Shown piece by piece: positions 29,140 to 38,231 of a DNA stretch of 64,000 nucleotides (its first letter is position 1; each line of letters starts with the position of its first letter). Origin of the DNA: Psychrobacter fozii (GTDB lineage: Bacteria > Pseudomonadota > Gammaproteobacteria > Pseudomonadales > Moraxellaceae). The notes beneath the pieces were generated by a model. The model saw only the letters and a program-made list of their open reading frames with translations, made no database searches and was not told where the DNA came from. The stretch spans positions 1 to 64,000 of the forward strand of contig NZ_QJSU01000008.1 in assembly GCF_003217155.1 (NCBI RefSeq), given 5' to 3'. A program made the translations under genes and the position numbers.

Positions 29140-30189
29140 CTATTTAACGTCAGCAACCTTAACGACTGTTTTACCAAAGTTCTTGCCTTCTAGCATATCA
29201 AAGAACGCTTGCGGTGCTTGTGCTAAGCCATCTGCTTGATGCTCTTTGGTTTTGATATCGCCTGACTCAACCCATTGACCCATGGTTTTTAAGAATTCAG
29301 GGTAGTGGTCGCCATACTCTTCAAAGATAATGAAACCTTTAACCGTCAGACGGTTGGCCAATACTTGACCCATTAGCATACCTAAACGGTCTTTGCCGTC
29401 AGGTAAGTCAGTGGCGTTGTATTGTGATACTAGACCACATACTGGGATACGGGCATGCGCGTTCAATAGAGGTAATACTGCATCGAACACTTTACCGCCA
29501 ACGTTTTCGTAATAGATATCGATACCATCTGGACATGCATTGCTTAGTTGTTCGGCGAAGTCTTCGGCATGATGATCGATACAAGCATCAAAACCCAATT
29601 CATTGACGGCATAAGCACATTTCTCAGCACCACCTGCTACGCCAACTGCGCGTACACCAAGTTTTTTACCCACTTGTCCGACTGTTGCACCGACAGGACC
29701 AGTTGCTGCGGCTACTACTAAAGTTTCGCCTTCTTGTGGTTTACCGATATCAGTTAGGCCCATGTAGCCAGTAAAACCAGGCATACCAAGTACACCAAGA
29801 CCATAAGAAGGATGTGGCATATCTTTATCTAGTTTTAGGACACCCTCGCCATCGCTGACGCTATAGTCCTGCCAGCCAGAATTTGATACAACCAAGTCAC
29901 CTTCAGCAAAGCCATCGACATTAGATTCGACCACTTGTGCCACTGTACCGCCCGTCATGACGTCACCAATTTGTAGTGGATCGGTGTAGCTCTTTGCATC
30001 ACTCATGCGGCCACGCATGTAAGGGTCAAGTGATAGGTAAACGGTACGTAGGAGCATTTGCTTGTCGTTAGGGGTAGGGGTATCGCTAGTAGCAAGCTCA
30101 AAGTTGTCGCTGGTTGGTGTGCCATGAGGACGACTTGCCAGTTTGATTTGACGATTTTGTTGTTGGTTTTGAGTATTATCAAAGCTCAT
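29140..30189 (-). CDS. NADP-dependent zinc-free medium-chain oxidoreductase (CurA/LTB4-reductase type)
   Basis: A 349-residue MDR enzyme of the prostaglandin reductase / CurA class, which reduces the double bond of alpha,beta-unsaturated carbonyls. The family start (IKLASRPHGTPTSDNFEL), YLSLDPYMRGRMSD, the nucleotide loop VVAAATGPVGATVGQ and YYENVGGKVFDAVL are all present; no structural or catalytic zinc cysteine clusters are seen. RBS AAGGA precedes the ATG. It lies between the YqhD-like and DJ-1 genes. Confidence 0.88.
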   Translation of the reverse strand: MSFDNTQNQQQNRQIKLASRPHGTPTSDNFELATSDTPTPNDKQMLLRTVYLSLDPYMRGRMSDAKSYTDPLQIGDVMTGGTVAQVVESNVDGFAEGDLVVSNSGWQDYSVSDGEGVLKLDKDMPHPSYGLGVLGMPGFTGYMGLTDIGKPQEGETLVVAAATGPVGATVGQVGKKLGVRAVGVAGGAEKCAYAVNELGFDACIDHHAEDFAEQLSNACPDGIDIYYENVGGKVFDAVLPLLNAHARIPVCGLVSQYNATDLPDGKDRLGMLMGQVLANRLTVKGFIIFEEYGDHYPEFLKTMGQWVESGDIKTKEHQADGLAQAPQAFFDMLEGKNFGKTVVKVADVK

Positions 30190-30416
30190 ATTATTATCCT
30201 TTTTAATTATTGATTTTAAATGTCTATCTTTATACTCTTTGCACCTTTCGATGAAAGGTTTTTCTTGTACAAAATTCTTTGTTTAAAGATTTTTATCTTT
30301 GATGTGATGTCTAATCTGATATTGAATCTGATGTTGAATGTAGTAACTACCCATTGCTGAGTAGCTACTATAAATAGCATAACTATATGTATTTCTTATT
30401 ACGGCGATGTTACTTA

Positions 30417-31628
30417 TTAAGACGCTTTGCTAGTAACGGCACGTTGTAGGATACGACGTGATACTTCTAAGTCGTTTGTGCCGTGCTCACCAAGTTTGAC
30501 CATACCATGCACTTCAAGCTGCTTGATGATTGGATCAATCGCTGCTTCAGTCAAATCGGCATCTTCTAGGCTAACAGGCAAGCCCAAGTCGCGGAAGAAG
30601 TTTTCAGTGTAAACAATCGCGGTCTCAATGATGGCGTCGTCGTCTTGATCAGTATCAGTGATATTCCATACGTTACGTGCATACTGGAGCAATTTTTCTT
30701 TTTTGCTTTCTTTTAGCTCACGCATCACTGATGGCAATAAGATAGTTAAGGTACGTGCATGATCGATCGCGTGTAGCGATGTCAGCTCATGACCAACCAT
30801 ATGAGTTGTCCAGTCTTGTGGTACACCAGTACCGATCAGACCATTCAATGCCATTGTCGCCGTCCACATAATGTTTTTACGGGTTTCTAGGTTCTCTGGA
30901 TCTTGCTTAACAACCAAGCCTTCATCGATAAGGATTTTGAGCAGGCTTTCAGCAAAAGCGTCTTGGACTTTAGCATTCACAGGATAGGTTAGATACTGTT
31001 CTATCACATGAACGAATGCATCAGCCACACCATTCATTACTTGACGTTCAGGCAATGTAAGTGTTTTGATTGGGTCTAGAATTGAGAATTTAGGGAAGGC
31101 AAGTGCATTACCAAACGGTAGTTTTGCTTGACGTTCACTATAGTTAATAACGCCGCCCGAGTTCATCTCAGAACCAGTTGCTGGAATGGTTAGTACCGCA
31201 CCCAAATCAACCGCAGAATCGATGTCTCTACAATAGCTAGTCAATGCATCCCACGCTTGTTCACGTGACACAGTGCCATCTTCTTCAGTCAGTGACGATA
31301 CCAATGCAACAAATTTGCTGCCATCAATCACTGAACCACCGCCAACAGCTAGTAAGAAGTCGATGTTGTGCTCATTTACCATGTCGGCTGCTTTTAGCAA
31401 CGTGGTAAATTCTGGATTGGCTTCAATACCACCGAATTCAAATACGGTACGATTACCGTTTGCTGCCAAGGCGTTTTTTACTTCGTCCAATGTACCATTA
31501 CGTTGCGCTGAGCCACCACCATAGGTGATAAGGACGCGGGCATCAGTAGGGACTAGATCTGATAATTGCTCGATTTGACCTTCACCGAAAACGATACGTA
31601 CTGGGTTGTAATATTGGAAGTTGTTCAT
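30417..31628 (-). CDS. Iron-containing alcohol dehydrogenase (YqhD/BDH-like aldehyde reductase)
   Basis: 403 residues from the chosen start. Family III alcohol dehydrogenase: GGGSVIDGSKF for cofactor binding and metal ligands in DAFVHVIEQYL and HMVGHELTSLHAIDHA. E. coli YqhD, the close homologue type, reduces a wide range of toxic aldehydes with NADPH. The start is at ATG 31628, giving MNNFQYYNP as in YqhD (MNNF...), with AGGAA upstream; the longer frame to 31697 adds 23 unlikely residues. A TAGAC-N5-GTCTA operator lies 100 bp upstream. Confidence 0.88.
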   Translation of the reverse strand: MNNFQYYNPVRIVFGEGQIEQLSDLVPTDARVLITYGGGSAQRNGTLDEVKNALAANGNRTVFEFGGIEANPEFTTLLKAADMVNEHNIDFLLAVGGGSVIDGSKFVALVSSLTEEDGTVSREQAWDALTSYCRDIDSAVDLGAVLTIPATGSEMNSGGVINYSERQAKLPFGNALAFPKFSILDPIKTLTLPERQVMNGVADAFVHVIEQYLTYPVNAKVQDAFAESLLKILIDEGLVVKQDPENLETRKNIMWTATMALNGLIGTGVPQDWTTHMVGHELTSLHAIDHARTLTILLPSVMRELKESKKEKLLQYARNVWNITDTDQDDDAIIETAIVYTENFFRDLGLPVSLEDADLTEAAIDPIIKQLEVHGMVKLGEHGTNDLEVSRRILQRAVTSKAS

Positions 31629-31727
31629 AATATTCCTAAACTTTGTTAAATATTGATTGGGTGTGCGAGCTGCAAATTTATTTATTGGCGAGTTCATTTA
31701 TTACATTTGCGTGCATTGTACATCAAT

Positions 31728-31742
31728 TAGACCAGTCGTCTA
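31728..31742. promoter_or_regulatory. Operator TAGACCAGTCGTCTA upstream of the yqhD-like gene
   Basis: A dyad TAGAC-N5-GTCTA, identical over 17 bp (ATTAGACCAGTCGTCTA) to 32796-32810. NemR boxes in E. coli also use TAGACC/GGTCTA half-sites. It lies 100 bp before the yqhD-like ATG, in the promoter region. Confidence 0.72.
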
Positions 31743-32013
31743 GTGTTTTTTACAAAAGTCTCTCATAACTTGATTATTAAGTAGGGGTTTAAGAGTTATG
31801 AGGATTGTGTATTAGAACGTGAATCGTTCTTAGACCCTTGATAGCTTGAGGCAGTCAAGAAACCAGTCAAAAGACTAGAATGACAAGAGACTAAGAGTGA
31901 TTCATTGCTGGCGATTATCATTGGTGTGCTTTTTAAGACACCAATGATTTATCTAACGTAGAGTTTTAATGCAGTAATAACCATTTAAGAATGGAGAATA
32001 CGCGTCTAGAGCA
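31743..32013. other. Non-coding stretch between the yqhD-like gene and its regulator
   Basis: Contains several short TAGAC/GTCTA-like words (for example CAGTCAAAAGACTAG near 31865) but no second full operator and no gene. A clear terminator for the TetR gene is not visible; CACCAATGAT repeats near 31917-31950 could form a weak hairpin. Confidence 0.35.
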
Positions 32014-32631
32014 TTAGCGTCCGAGTTGTGACGTCGTCATCTGCCAAACTTCTGCGAGTGGGGTATTGGTTTGGCTGATTTTGGCAATTAAACTGGCACC
32101 CAACCAAGCAAAGTACCAGCGTTTTGCGATGCTCTCAGCAGCGATGTTATCAGGCTGTGGTACAGAGCCATCTATCCAACCAGCTTTGATTTGATCACCA
32201 AGCCAGTTGACGGTTTGTTGGTAGCCTGCATTTAGCGCGATGCGCATAGGCTCTGACATATCCGCTACTTCAGCACTGAGCTTAACCACCAAGCATTTTT
32301 CATGATCGCAGCCGTTTTGCTGAGTGTCGTACCAGTTTTGAAAATAGTTATATAGCTTTTGCTGTGCACTAACATTCTGCGCACCGATGATGTCTAGGCG
32401 TGTCTTATATAGGCTGAAGTAATGATGAATAATCGCTTCACCAAACGCTTCTTTGGACGCAAAGTAATGGTAAAAAGAGCCTTTAGGTACACCTGCTGTG
32501 TCTAGTATTTGCTTAAGACCAACGGCAGTAAAGCCTTTTTTGGCGATGAGTTGATAGCCAGTTTCGAGCAAGTGAGCTCTAGTATCTGATGTAGCAATAG
32601 GTATGGGTGGTGCATTTGTAATAGTAGACAT
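32014..32631 (-). CDS. TetR-family regulator, NemR-like
   Basis: 205 residues. The N-terminal helix-turn-helix (GLKQILDTAGVPKGSFYHYFASKEAFGEAI) and the following effector domain resemble E. coli NemR closely, including KCLVVKLSAEVADMSEPMR, where NemR has its redox- and electrophile-sensing Cys106. The Cys is kept here (about residue 109). NemR is a repressor that leaves DNA on reaction with HOCl, quinones or methylglyoxal. It lies between the YqhD-like reductase and a divergent aldehyde dehydrogenase, with an operator in each flanking region. Confidence 0.85.
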   Translation of the reverse strand: MSTITNAPPIPIATSDTRAHLLETGYQLIAKKGFTAVGLKQILDTAGVPKGSFYHYFASKEAFGEAIIHHYFSLYKTRLDIIGAQNVSAQQKLYNYFQNWYDTQQNGCDHEKCLVVKLSAEVADMSEPMRIALNAGYQQTVNWLGDQIKAGWIDGSVPQPDNIAAESIAKRWYFAWLGASLIAKISQTNTPLAEVWQMTTSQLGR

Positions 32632-32795
32632 AGAGGTGATGTTCTCCTTGGAACTTCATAGTAATAGAGTGATTAATATTCATTTAAGCGTCATATTGAG
32701 GACGTATTCTAATAGTATTTATTTATATGCGTTACGTTTCATCAACAATATTTACGGGTAAAGTAGTCTTGTTTTATTAATAGCTATGGTAGCAT
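32632..32795. other. Upstream region of the NemR-like regulator
   Basis: AT-rich leader and promoter region of the regulator, with AAGGAG 13 bases before its ATG. No gene seen. Confidence 0.35.
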
Positions 32796-32810
32796 TAGAC
32801 CAGTCGTCTA
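32796..32810. promoter_or_regulatory. Operator TAGACCAGTCGTCTA between regulator and aldehyde dehydrogenase
   Basis: Second copy of the dyad at 31728-31742, 165 bp before the regulator start and 247 bp before the aldehyde dehydrogenase. It could control both divergent genes. A related half-site (GTTAGAC) lies near 32863. Confidence 0.72.
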
Positions 32811-33056
32811 TCAAGGTACGTTTTAGGCTCGCTAGTCATTAGGACGTTTATTAGTCAAATCGTTAGACTGATATATCGCTTAACAATGAGTTTAGAGGCA
32901 CTTCTTGCAAGAGACTGTTTACAAGAAGCTGTTTATAAGCGATTTTTTATAAATAAGCTTTTATAAGTAAGTTTCTCATTCAATATTTCGATAATAATTT
33001 TAAAACTATCTTTAAAACCAAATTTTAAACATAACTAAGTAAAAATAAGGATCATT

Positions 33057-34541
33057 ATGTCAGCGAATAATACCAACACCAGTGCTTACAGTGACTTTCA
33101 TTTGCAATATATCGCAGGTGAATGGCAAAAAGGTAAAGACGATAGCGTCAATACCAATACAAACCCATACAACGGCGACGAGCTTGTAAAAATTCAACAA
33201 GCGACGGAAGAGCAGCTCAATGAAGCCTATGAAGCTGCTAGTCAGGCGCAGCAAGAGTGGGCCAAGCAAACACCAGCGGCACGTGCTGCTGTACTGTACA
33301 ACGCTGTTAACATATTAGACCAGCGTCAAGAAGAAATTGTTAATTGGCTAATCAAAGAGTCGGGCAGCACCCGTATCAAAGCCATGGTCGAGTTTGGTGC
33401 AACGCGGGCGATTACCCTTGAAGCTGCGACTTTCCCTAACCGTGTGCATGGTGAGATTCGTCCATCTAATACCCCTGATAAAGAAAACTTCATTTACCGT
33501 GAGCCAATTGGTGTTGTTGCAGTCATCAGCCCGTGGAACTTCCCATTGCATTTGACCCAGCGCTCTATTGCGCCTGCATTAGCACTTGGTAATGCAGTGG
33601 TGCTCAAACCTGCTAGCGACACGCCTGTGACAGGTGGTTTGCTACTGGCAAAAGTATTTGAAGAAGCAGGTCTGCCAAAAGGTCTGCTCAACGTAGTCGT
33701 CGGTTCAGGTAGCGAGATAGGTGATGCGATTGTTGAACACAAAACGCCAAGCCTAGTATCATTCACTGGGTCAACCTCAGTCGGTAAGCACATCGGCGAG
33801 CTGGCCAATGGCGGCGATTATATCAAAAAAGTTGCCCTTGAATTGGGTGGTAATAGCCCATTTGTCGTACTAAAAGATGCTGATATCGATCAAGCAGTAA
33901 AAGCAGCTGCCTTTGGTAAGTTTCTGCACCAAGGTCAGATCTGTATTGCGATTAACCGCATTATTGTCGAAGACGCACTATATGATGACTTCGTGACGCG
34001 TTTCCTTGAGCATGTCAAAACCTTGCAAGTCGGCGACCCTGACAAAATGGAAACAGCAGTCGGTCCAATCATTAACGAAAAACAAGTCAAGTCACTAAAA
34101 GATAAAATCGCCAAAGCGCAAGAAGAAGGCGCAAAAATGATCTTAAGTGGTGAGATAGACGGTCAAGTAGTGCCACCACATATCTTCACCGACGTCACGC
34201 GTGAGATGGATTTGTCACGTAACGAAGTATTTGGCCCGTTGGTTGGTATCATTCGTGCCAAAGATGAAGACGATGCGTTGTCTATTGCTAATGATTCTAT
34301 GTATGGCCTATCGAGTGCGGTATTTACGCAAGATTTAGCTAAAGGCATGCGTTTCGCTCGCGGTATCAAAGCAGGTATGACGCATATCAACGATATCTCA
34401 GTGAATGATGACAGTAATGCGCCGTTCGGTGGTGAGAAAAACTCAGGTATCGGTCGTTTCAATGGCGAGTGGGTACTAGAAGAGTTCACCAGATTGCATT
34501 GGATATCTGTACAGCATCAGCCACGCGAATATCCATTCTAA
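33057..34541 (+). CDS. NAD(P)-dependent aldehyde dehydrogenase
   Basis: A 494-residue ALDH superfamily member oxidising an aldehyde to its acid. Nucleotide-binding [13 protein letters not shown] and FTGSTSVGK, general base in ELGGNSPF (about E262) and nucleophile in GQICIAINR (about C296). It resembles the vanillin/benzaldehyde dehydrogenase branch but the substrate cannot be fixed. Strong ribosome site (AAGGA). Divergent from the NemR-like regulator with a shared operator, so it probably removes aldehydes as part of the same response. Confidence 0.9.
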   Translation: MSANNTNTSAYSDFHLQYIAGEWQKGKDDSVNTNTNPYNGDELVKIQQATEEQLNEAYEAASQAQQEWAKQTPAARAAVLYNAVNILDQRQEEIVNWLIKESGSTRIKAMVEFGATRAITLEAATFPNRVHGEIRPSNTPDKENFIYREPIGVVAVISPWNFPLHLTQRSIAPALALGNAVVLKPASDTPVTGGLLLAKVFEEAGLPKGLLNVVVGSGSEIGDAIVEHKTPSLVSFTGSTSVGKHIGELANGGDYIKKVALELGGNSPFVVLKDADIDQAVKAAAFGKFLHQGQICIAINRIIVEDALYDDFVTRFLEHVKTLQVGDPDKMETAVGPIINEKQVKSLKDKIAKAQEEGAKMILSGEIDGQVVPPHIFTDVTREMDLSRNEVFGPLVGIIRAKDEDDALSIANDSMYGLSSAVFTQDLAKGMRFARGIKAGMTHINDISVNDDSNAPFGGEKNSGIGRFNGEWVLEEFTRLHWISVQHQPREYPF

Positions 34542-34581
34542 AAGCTTAACTTTTAAATGTTGTAAACTGATATTTGAACCA

Positions 34582-34612
34582 TAAAAAAACCGCTTATATA
34601 GCGGTCTTTTTT
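34582..34612. terminator. Terminator of the aldehyde dehydrogenase gene
   Basis: ACCGC-TTATATA-GCGGT with A-run before and CTTTTTT after; usable in both directions. Confidence 0.85.
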
Positions 34613-34677
34613 ATGGGTGTACTGTCTAAAAATTAGCAGGTATTAATGTTTATGTTATTGAGACACCACGCGTTTCT

Positions 34678-34917
34678 TTAAATTTTCTGTTTATGATGAA
34701 AACCAAGTAGGGCCTCAATCTCTTCAATCGTGATGCGTCTGACAAGTGCTTGCTCTTCTACAGATAGGCGATTGGTATGCTCTTTTATCATGGTATGTAT
34801 GCTGCGAGAGATTTCGGATGTCGTGGCGTAATACATCTGTGGTTGATCTTTCGTTAGTCTCATCAAAAACTTGTTGATGAGCTTACGTTTTTCTTCTGGT
34901 GCGTTTTCTTCAGTCAT
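34678..34917 (-). CDS. Small protein of unknown function (79 residues)
   Basis: A short, charged, helical protein with no membrane segment or signal peptide. I do not recognise the family. It is likely real: a strong ribosome site (AGGAGA, 7 bases before ATG), normal codon use and isolated position after a terminator. The middle (SEISRSIHTMIKEHTNRL) and end (RRITIEEIEALLGFH) look like a small helical domain. No partner gene lies next to it, so a toxin-antitoxin role has no support. Confidence 0.7.
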   Translation of the reverse strand: MTEENAPEEKRKLINKFLMRLTKDQPQMYYATTSEISRSIHTMIKEHTNRLSVEEQALVRRITIEEIEALLGFHHKQKI

Positions 34918-35175
34918 ATTATTCTCCTAGGAATAAATCATGTAGGCAGTCAGGCTTATGGTTAGAATAACGCAGATAAGTATCGTCAATCTACAGTGAT
35001 ATTGATACGTTAATATAGCTGGCGCGGTCAACGATATAGCGGACTTATATGAATTTGACTATAACAAACATTTAAGTGAGATATTTAACATACCTTGTAC
35101 CGTATATCATATTCTAAAATATTATAGTTCAGACTGAGCTAATAAGTGTATGAGTACAATTAGGGAGTCGTAAAC

Positions 35176-36588
35176 ATGTTAAATCCGCAATTAGATAGTT
35201 TAACAAAGATGCCAATAGATAAAGAAGCGGTGTTGGTACTATTTTATAATGATTTGCGTATAGATGATAATGCAACATTGGCAAAAGCAGCAATGCTGGC
35301 CCAAGAAAACCATAGGCAGTTGTTACTTGTTTATGCGGATGCTTTAGCAGATGGCATCGGTCAGGCACACAAAGATCAAGCTTACGACTTCGATCGAATA
35401 GGCGATGCTCGTCAGCAGTTCTTATCTGAGAGTCTGTTTGATTTGAATGAATCGCTACAACGTCTTGGCAATAGATTATTGCATCTAACGCCGCATACAT
35501 CATCGGCTCCATTGGATACCTTTACGCAGCTGTGTCAGCTTATCGAGCAGCAACAGGTCACTGATATCTGTGTCAGTCAAACGGCAGATTATAACCAAAA
35601 CCAAGCTTATGGTTTCTTGCAACGTAAGTACCCACAGGTACGCTGGCATGAGCAAGTAACCAATACGTTGTTTGCGTCTTTACCGATGGAAGAATTGCCT
35701 AAAAGTTTCACGCAGTTTCGTAAACAAGTCGAATCAGATCATGATTTACTAAATGCCGAAACAGACGTAGTTATTAGTCCAGCGCCAAAATCTCTGCCAC
35801 CCATGCCAGACAATTTGATAAATGGTACAGCAGATAACCATTCGTTATTCTTCAACGAACATCATCTTGATGTGCAACTGCCCTCTGAGTTTAAAGGTGG
35901 AGAGACTAATGCTATCAGCCATTTGAACAATTATTTCAATTCTGATGCGCCTAGTACGTATAAAACCACGCGCAATGCTTTGGATGACTGGACACACTCT
36001 ACTAAATTTTCAGCGTGGCTCGCAAATGGCACACTCTCGGTCAAGGTGCTGTTGAACCGCTTGCGTCATTATGAGCGTGAAGTGGTGGCCAATGAGTCTA
36101 CTTACTGGATATGGTTTGAGCTACTGTGGCGTGAGTATTTTTATTGGTATGCCATGACCCATCAGCAAAAGCTGTTTTGGTTCAAAGGCATTGCTGAACA
36201 ATCACCAACGACAGAGTTTGATAAAGAGCGTCTGGAGCAGTGGAAAGAGGGTACTACGCCATATCCTATCATCAATGCCTGCATGAATCAGCTAAAGCAA
36301 ACGGGCTATATGTCCAATCGTGGCAGACAAATAGTTGCCAGCTGTTTCATCCATGAGTTGGGTTTGGACTGGCGTTATGGGGCGACTCATTTCGAGCAGT
36401 ACCTTATCGATTATGATGTCGCTAGCAATTGGGGTAATTGGCAGTATCTGGCGGGAGTGGGTGCTGATCCAAGAGGCTGCCGACAGTTTAATTTGGCCAA
36501 ACAAACCCAGCAATATGATCCGAGTGGTAGCTTTATTCATAAATGGCAAGGTGATAATACTGATGATTATGTACTGAGCTCACCTTAA
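35176..36588 (+). CDS. DASH-type cryptochrome
   Basis: 470 residues of the photolyase/cryptochrome family. N-terminal antenna domain (VLVLFYNDLRIDDNATLAKA) and C-terminal FAD domain with ELLWREYFYWYAM, GYMSNRGRQIVASCFIHELG, WRYGATHFEQYLIDYDV and NWGNWQYLAGVGADPRG, the DASH signature. Such proteins repair pyrimidine dimers in single-stranded DNA and may sense blue light. GGGAG precedes the ATG. Alone on its strand; no phr or photoreceptor partner nearby. Confidence 0.92.
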   Translation: MLNPQLDSLTKMPIDKEAVLVLFYNDLRIDDNATLAKAAMLAQENHRQLLLVYADALADGIGQAHKDQAYDFDRIGDARQQFLSESLFDLNESLQRLGNRLLHLTPHTSSAPLDTFTQLCQLIEQQQVTDICVSQTADYNQNQAYGFLQRKYPQVRWHEQVTNTLFASLPMEELPKSFTQFRKQVESDHDLLNAETDVVISPAPKSLPPMPDNLINGTADNHSLFFNEHHLDVQLPSEFKGGETNAISHLNNYFNSDAPSTYKTTRNALDDWTHSTKFSAWLANGTLSVKVLLNRLRHYEREVVANESTYWIWFELLWREYFYWYAMTHQQKLFWFKGIAEQSPTTEFDKERLEQWKEGTTPYPIINACMNQLKQTGYMSNRGRQIVASCFIHELGLDWRYGATHFEQYLIDYDVASNWGNWQYLAGVGADPRGCRQFNLAKQTQQYDPSGSFIHKWQGDNTDDYVLSSP

Positions 36589-36660
36589 ATTCACTGATGA
36601 ATTTGAGTCATTTTGTCATAGCCTTTCTCGCTCAGTATATCCTAAGTATTCCAAAAATAA

Positions 36661-36688
36661 GAAGCGACCATATGGGTGGCTTTTTTAT
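36661..36688 (+). terminator. Probable terminator of the cryptochrome gene
   Basis: AAGCGACC / GGGTGGCTT stem with one mismatch, then six Ts. Confidence 0.55.
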
Positions 36689-36713
36689 TTCTGAAAACTA
36701 TTTTTCAACAGAC

Positions 36714-36821
36714 CCTAGTCAAAGAACTCTAACATGGGTACAAGGCAGCCGACTGCAGAGTGTACAAGTAGTACATCTAAGAAGGGTAACGCCGTAGCGG
36801 TTTAGTCGTTCACCGACTATA
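36714..36821. repeat. MITE-like repeat, family B (subtype 2) copy (108 bp)
   Basis: Starts CCTAGTC, ends CGACTATA. Nearly identical to 52354-52461 (AAAGAACTCTAA, GGGTACAAGGCAGCCGACTG, TACATCTAAG.AGGGTAAC) and related to 40014-40120 through TACAAGGCA.CCGA. It lies between the cryptochrome gene and nnrS. Confidence 0.85.
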
Positions 36822-36848
36822 GCTGGCTAAGTACGTTGCTTAACACAT

Positions 36849-36871
36849 AACATTCATATAAAATGAATCTT
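36849..36871. promoter_or_regulatory. NsrR-type operator upstream of nnrS
   Basis: A 23-bp site with inverted ATTCAT / ATGAAT halves (36852-36857, 36863-36868). By my count it fits the published 11-1-11 NsrR pattern (AAGATGCATTT and its complement) at 18 of 23 positions. It lies about 40 bp before the nnrS ATG, where a repressor would block transcription. Confidence 0.65.
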
Positions 36872-36909
36872 TAAGGTCGGTTTTATTAATATTCTCTAAG
36901 AAGATCACT

Positions 36910-38163
36910 ATGCAATCTATTAACCTACCCAGTCAGCCGCCAAGCTCGCCACACCCAATTCTTAATTTGAGCTTCCGTCTGTTTTTCAGTGCTGCTGCAT
37001 TATTCGCGGTAGTCACGATGGTGTTATGGGCCTTTGTGTTCACTGGGCATACAGATATAGACGCGCAGGTATTAAATCCCTTGTATTGGCACGGCCATGA
37101 GATGATTTATGGTTATGCATTGGCAGTGGTCGCAGGGTTTTTACTGACAGCGGTCAAGACTTGGACAGGGGTGATGATGCCGCACGGCTACAAACTGTTA
37201 GGTATCTTTGTCTGTTGGTTGTTAGCACGTCTCAGCTGGATTGCTTTTGGGATGGGCATAGTGGTGGCGGGCAATAGCACATTGTTGTTATACGTCGCCG
37301 CAGTGTTTGATTTTTTGTTTATTGCATCGATGGCCTTCGCTATTTTCCGAGCAGTATGGCAAGTAAAGCAATATAAGCAGATGGGCATCTTAGCAAAGTT
37401 GGTGTTATTAATGCTAGGTAATGGACTGTGCTATTGGGGCATTATCAATGCAGACATGAGCATCATGAAGATAGGCATGTATCTGGGATTTTATTTAATC
37501 ATTGGCTTAGTATTGACCATTGGTCGCCGCGTGGTACCATTCTTTATTGAGCGAGGTCTTAGTACGACTAACGCTAAAGGCGTTGCGGAAACCATTACCT
37601 TGTATAATAGTAAAGTACAAGATATCGCAAGCTTATTATTATTTTTAGCCTTTTTTATCGTTGATCTGCTTTATCCTCATCCATATTTACTGACTATAAC
37701 GGCGCTCGGTGTGGCAATCGTTAACATCATTCGTCTAGTCGGTTGGTATCATCGTGGCATTTGGCAAAAGCCGTTGCTTTGGTCATTGTATATTGCGTTT
37801 TTAGGCATGTGTTTGAGTTTTATGCTGTACGCATTGCAACCGTGGTTGGGTTATTCTCATAGTTTGGCGGTACATGGGCTCGCGATTTCGGGTATTGGCA
37901 TGATGACGGTAGCGATGATGACACGGGTATCGCTTGGGCATACTGGCCGCAGTATTCATAGTCCGCCTAAAACGACAACTTTGATGTATGGTTTGATGGT
38001 GCTAGTGTTTGCCAGTCGCGTGCTATTGCCTTTGGTAGATATGAGCCATTACTTATTATGGATTATGATTGCTCAAGGTGCATGGATTGCCTGCTTTATG
38101 TTATTTTGCATCAGCTACGTACCGATGCTGGCACGCCCTAGACCGGATGGCCTGTTTGGTTAA
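36910..38163 (+). CDS. nnrS: NnrS-family membrane protein
   Basis: 417 residues with about 12 membrane helices. The family start (NLSFRLFFSAAALFA) and WHGHEMIYGYALAVVAGFLLTA, with the conserved His pair, are present, as is SLGHTGR near residue 345. NnrS is a haem- and copper-containing inner-membrane protein that eases nitric oxide stress. It is followed 68 bp later by an NsrR-type regulator on the same strand and preceded by an NsrR-like operator. Confidence 0.92.
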   Translation: MQSINLPSQPPSSPHPILNLSFRLFFSAAALFAVVTMVLWAFVFTGHTDIDAQVLNPLYWHGHEMIYGYALAVVAGFLLTAVKTWTGVMMPHGYKLLGIFVCWLLARLSWIAFGMGIVVAGNSTLLLYVAAVFDFLFIASMAFAIFRAVWQVKQYKQMGILAKLVLLMLGNGLCYWGIINADMSIMKIGMYLGFYLIIGLVLTIGRRVVPFFIERGLSTTNAKGVAETITLYNSKVQDIASLLLFLAFFIVDLLYPHPYLLTITALGVAIVNIIRLVGWYHRGIWQKPLLWSLYIAFLGMCLSFMLYALQPWLGYSHSLAVHGLAISGIGMMTVAMMTRVSLGHTGRSIHSPPKTTTLMYGLMVLVFASRVLLPLVDMSHYLLWIMIAQGAWIACFMLFCISYVPMLARPRPDGLFG

Positions 38164-38231
38164 GTAGATAGTGGTTAAGCAGCTAGTGGTTAAATGATTA
38201 ATAATGAGAATTAGAATGGGAGTGTTCGTAA

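Noticed and set aside
30240..30265. Hairpin ACCTTTC / GAAAGGT with T-run on the plus strand upstream of the alkenal reductase
   Set aside because: No plus-strand gene ends there, so a terminator role has no partner.
34678..34917. Toxin or antitoxin gene
   Set aside because: No partner gene, no overlap and no known family motif.
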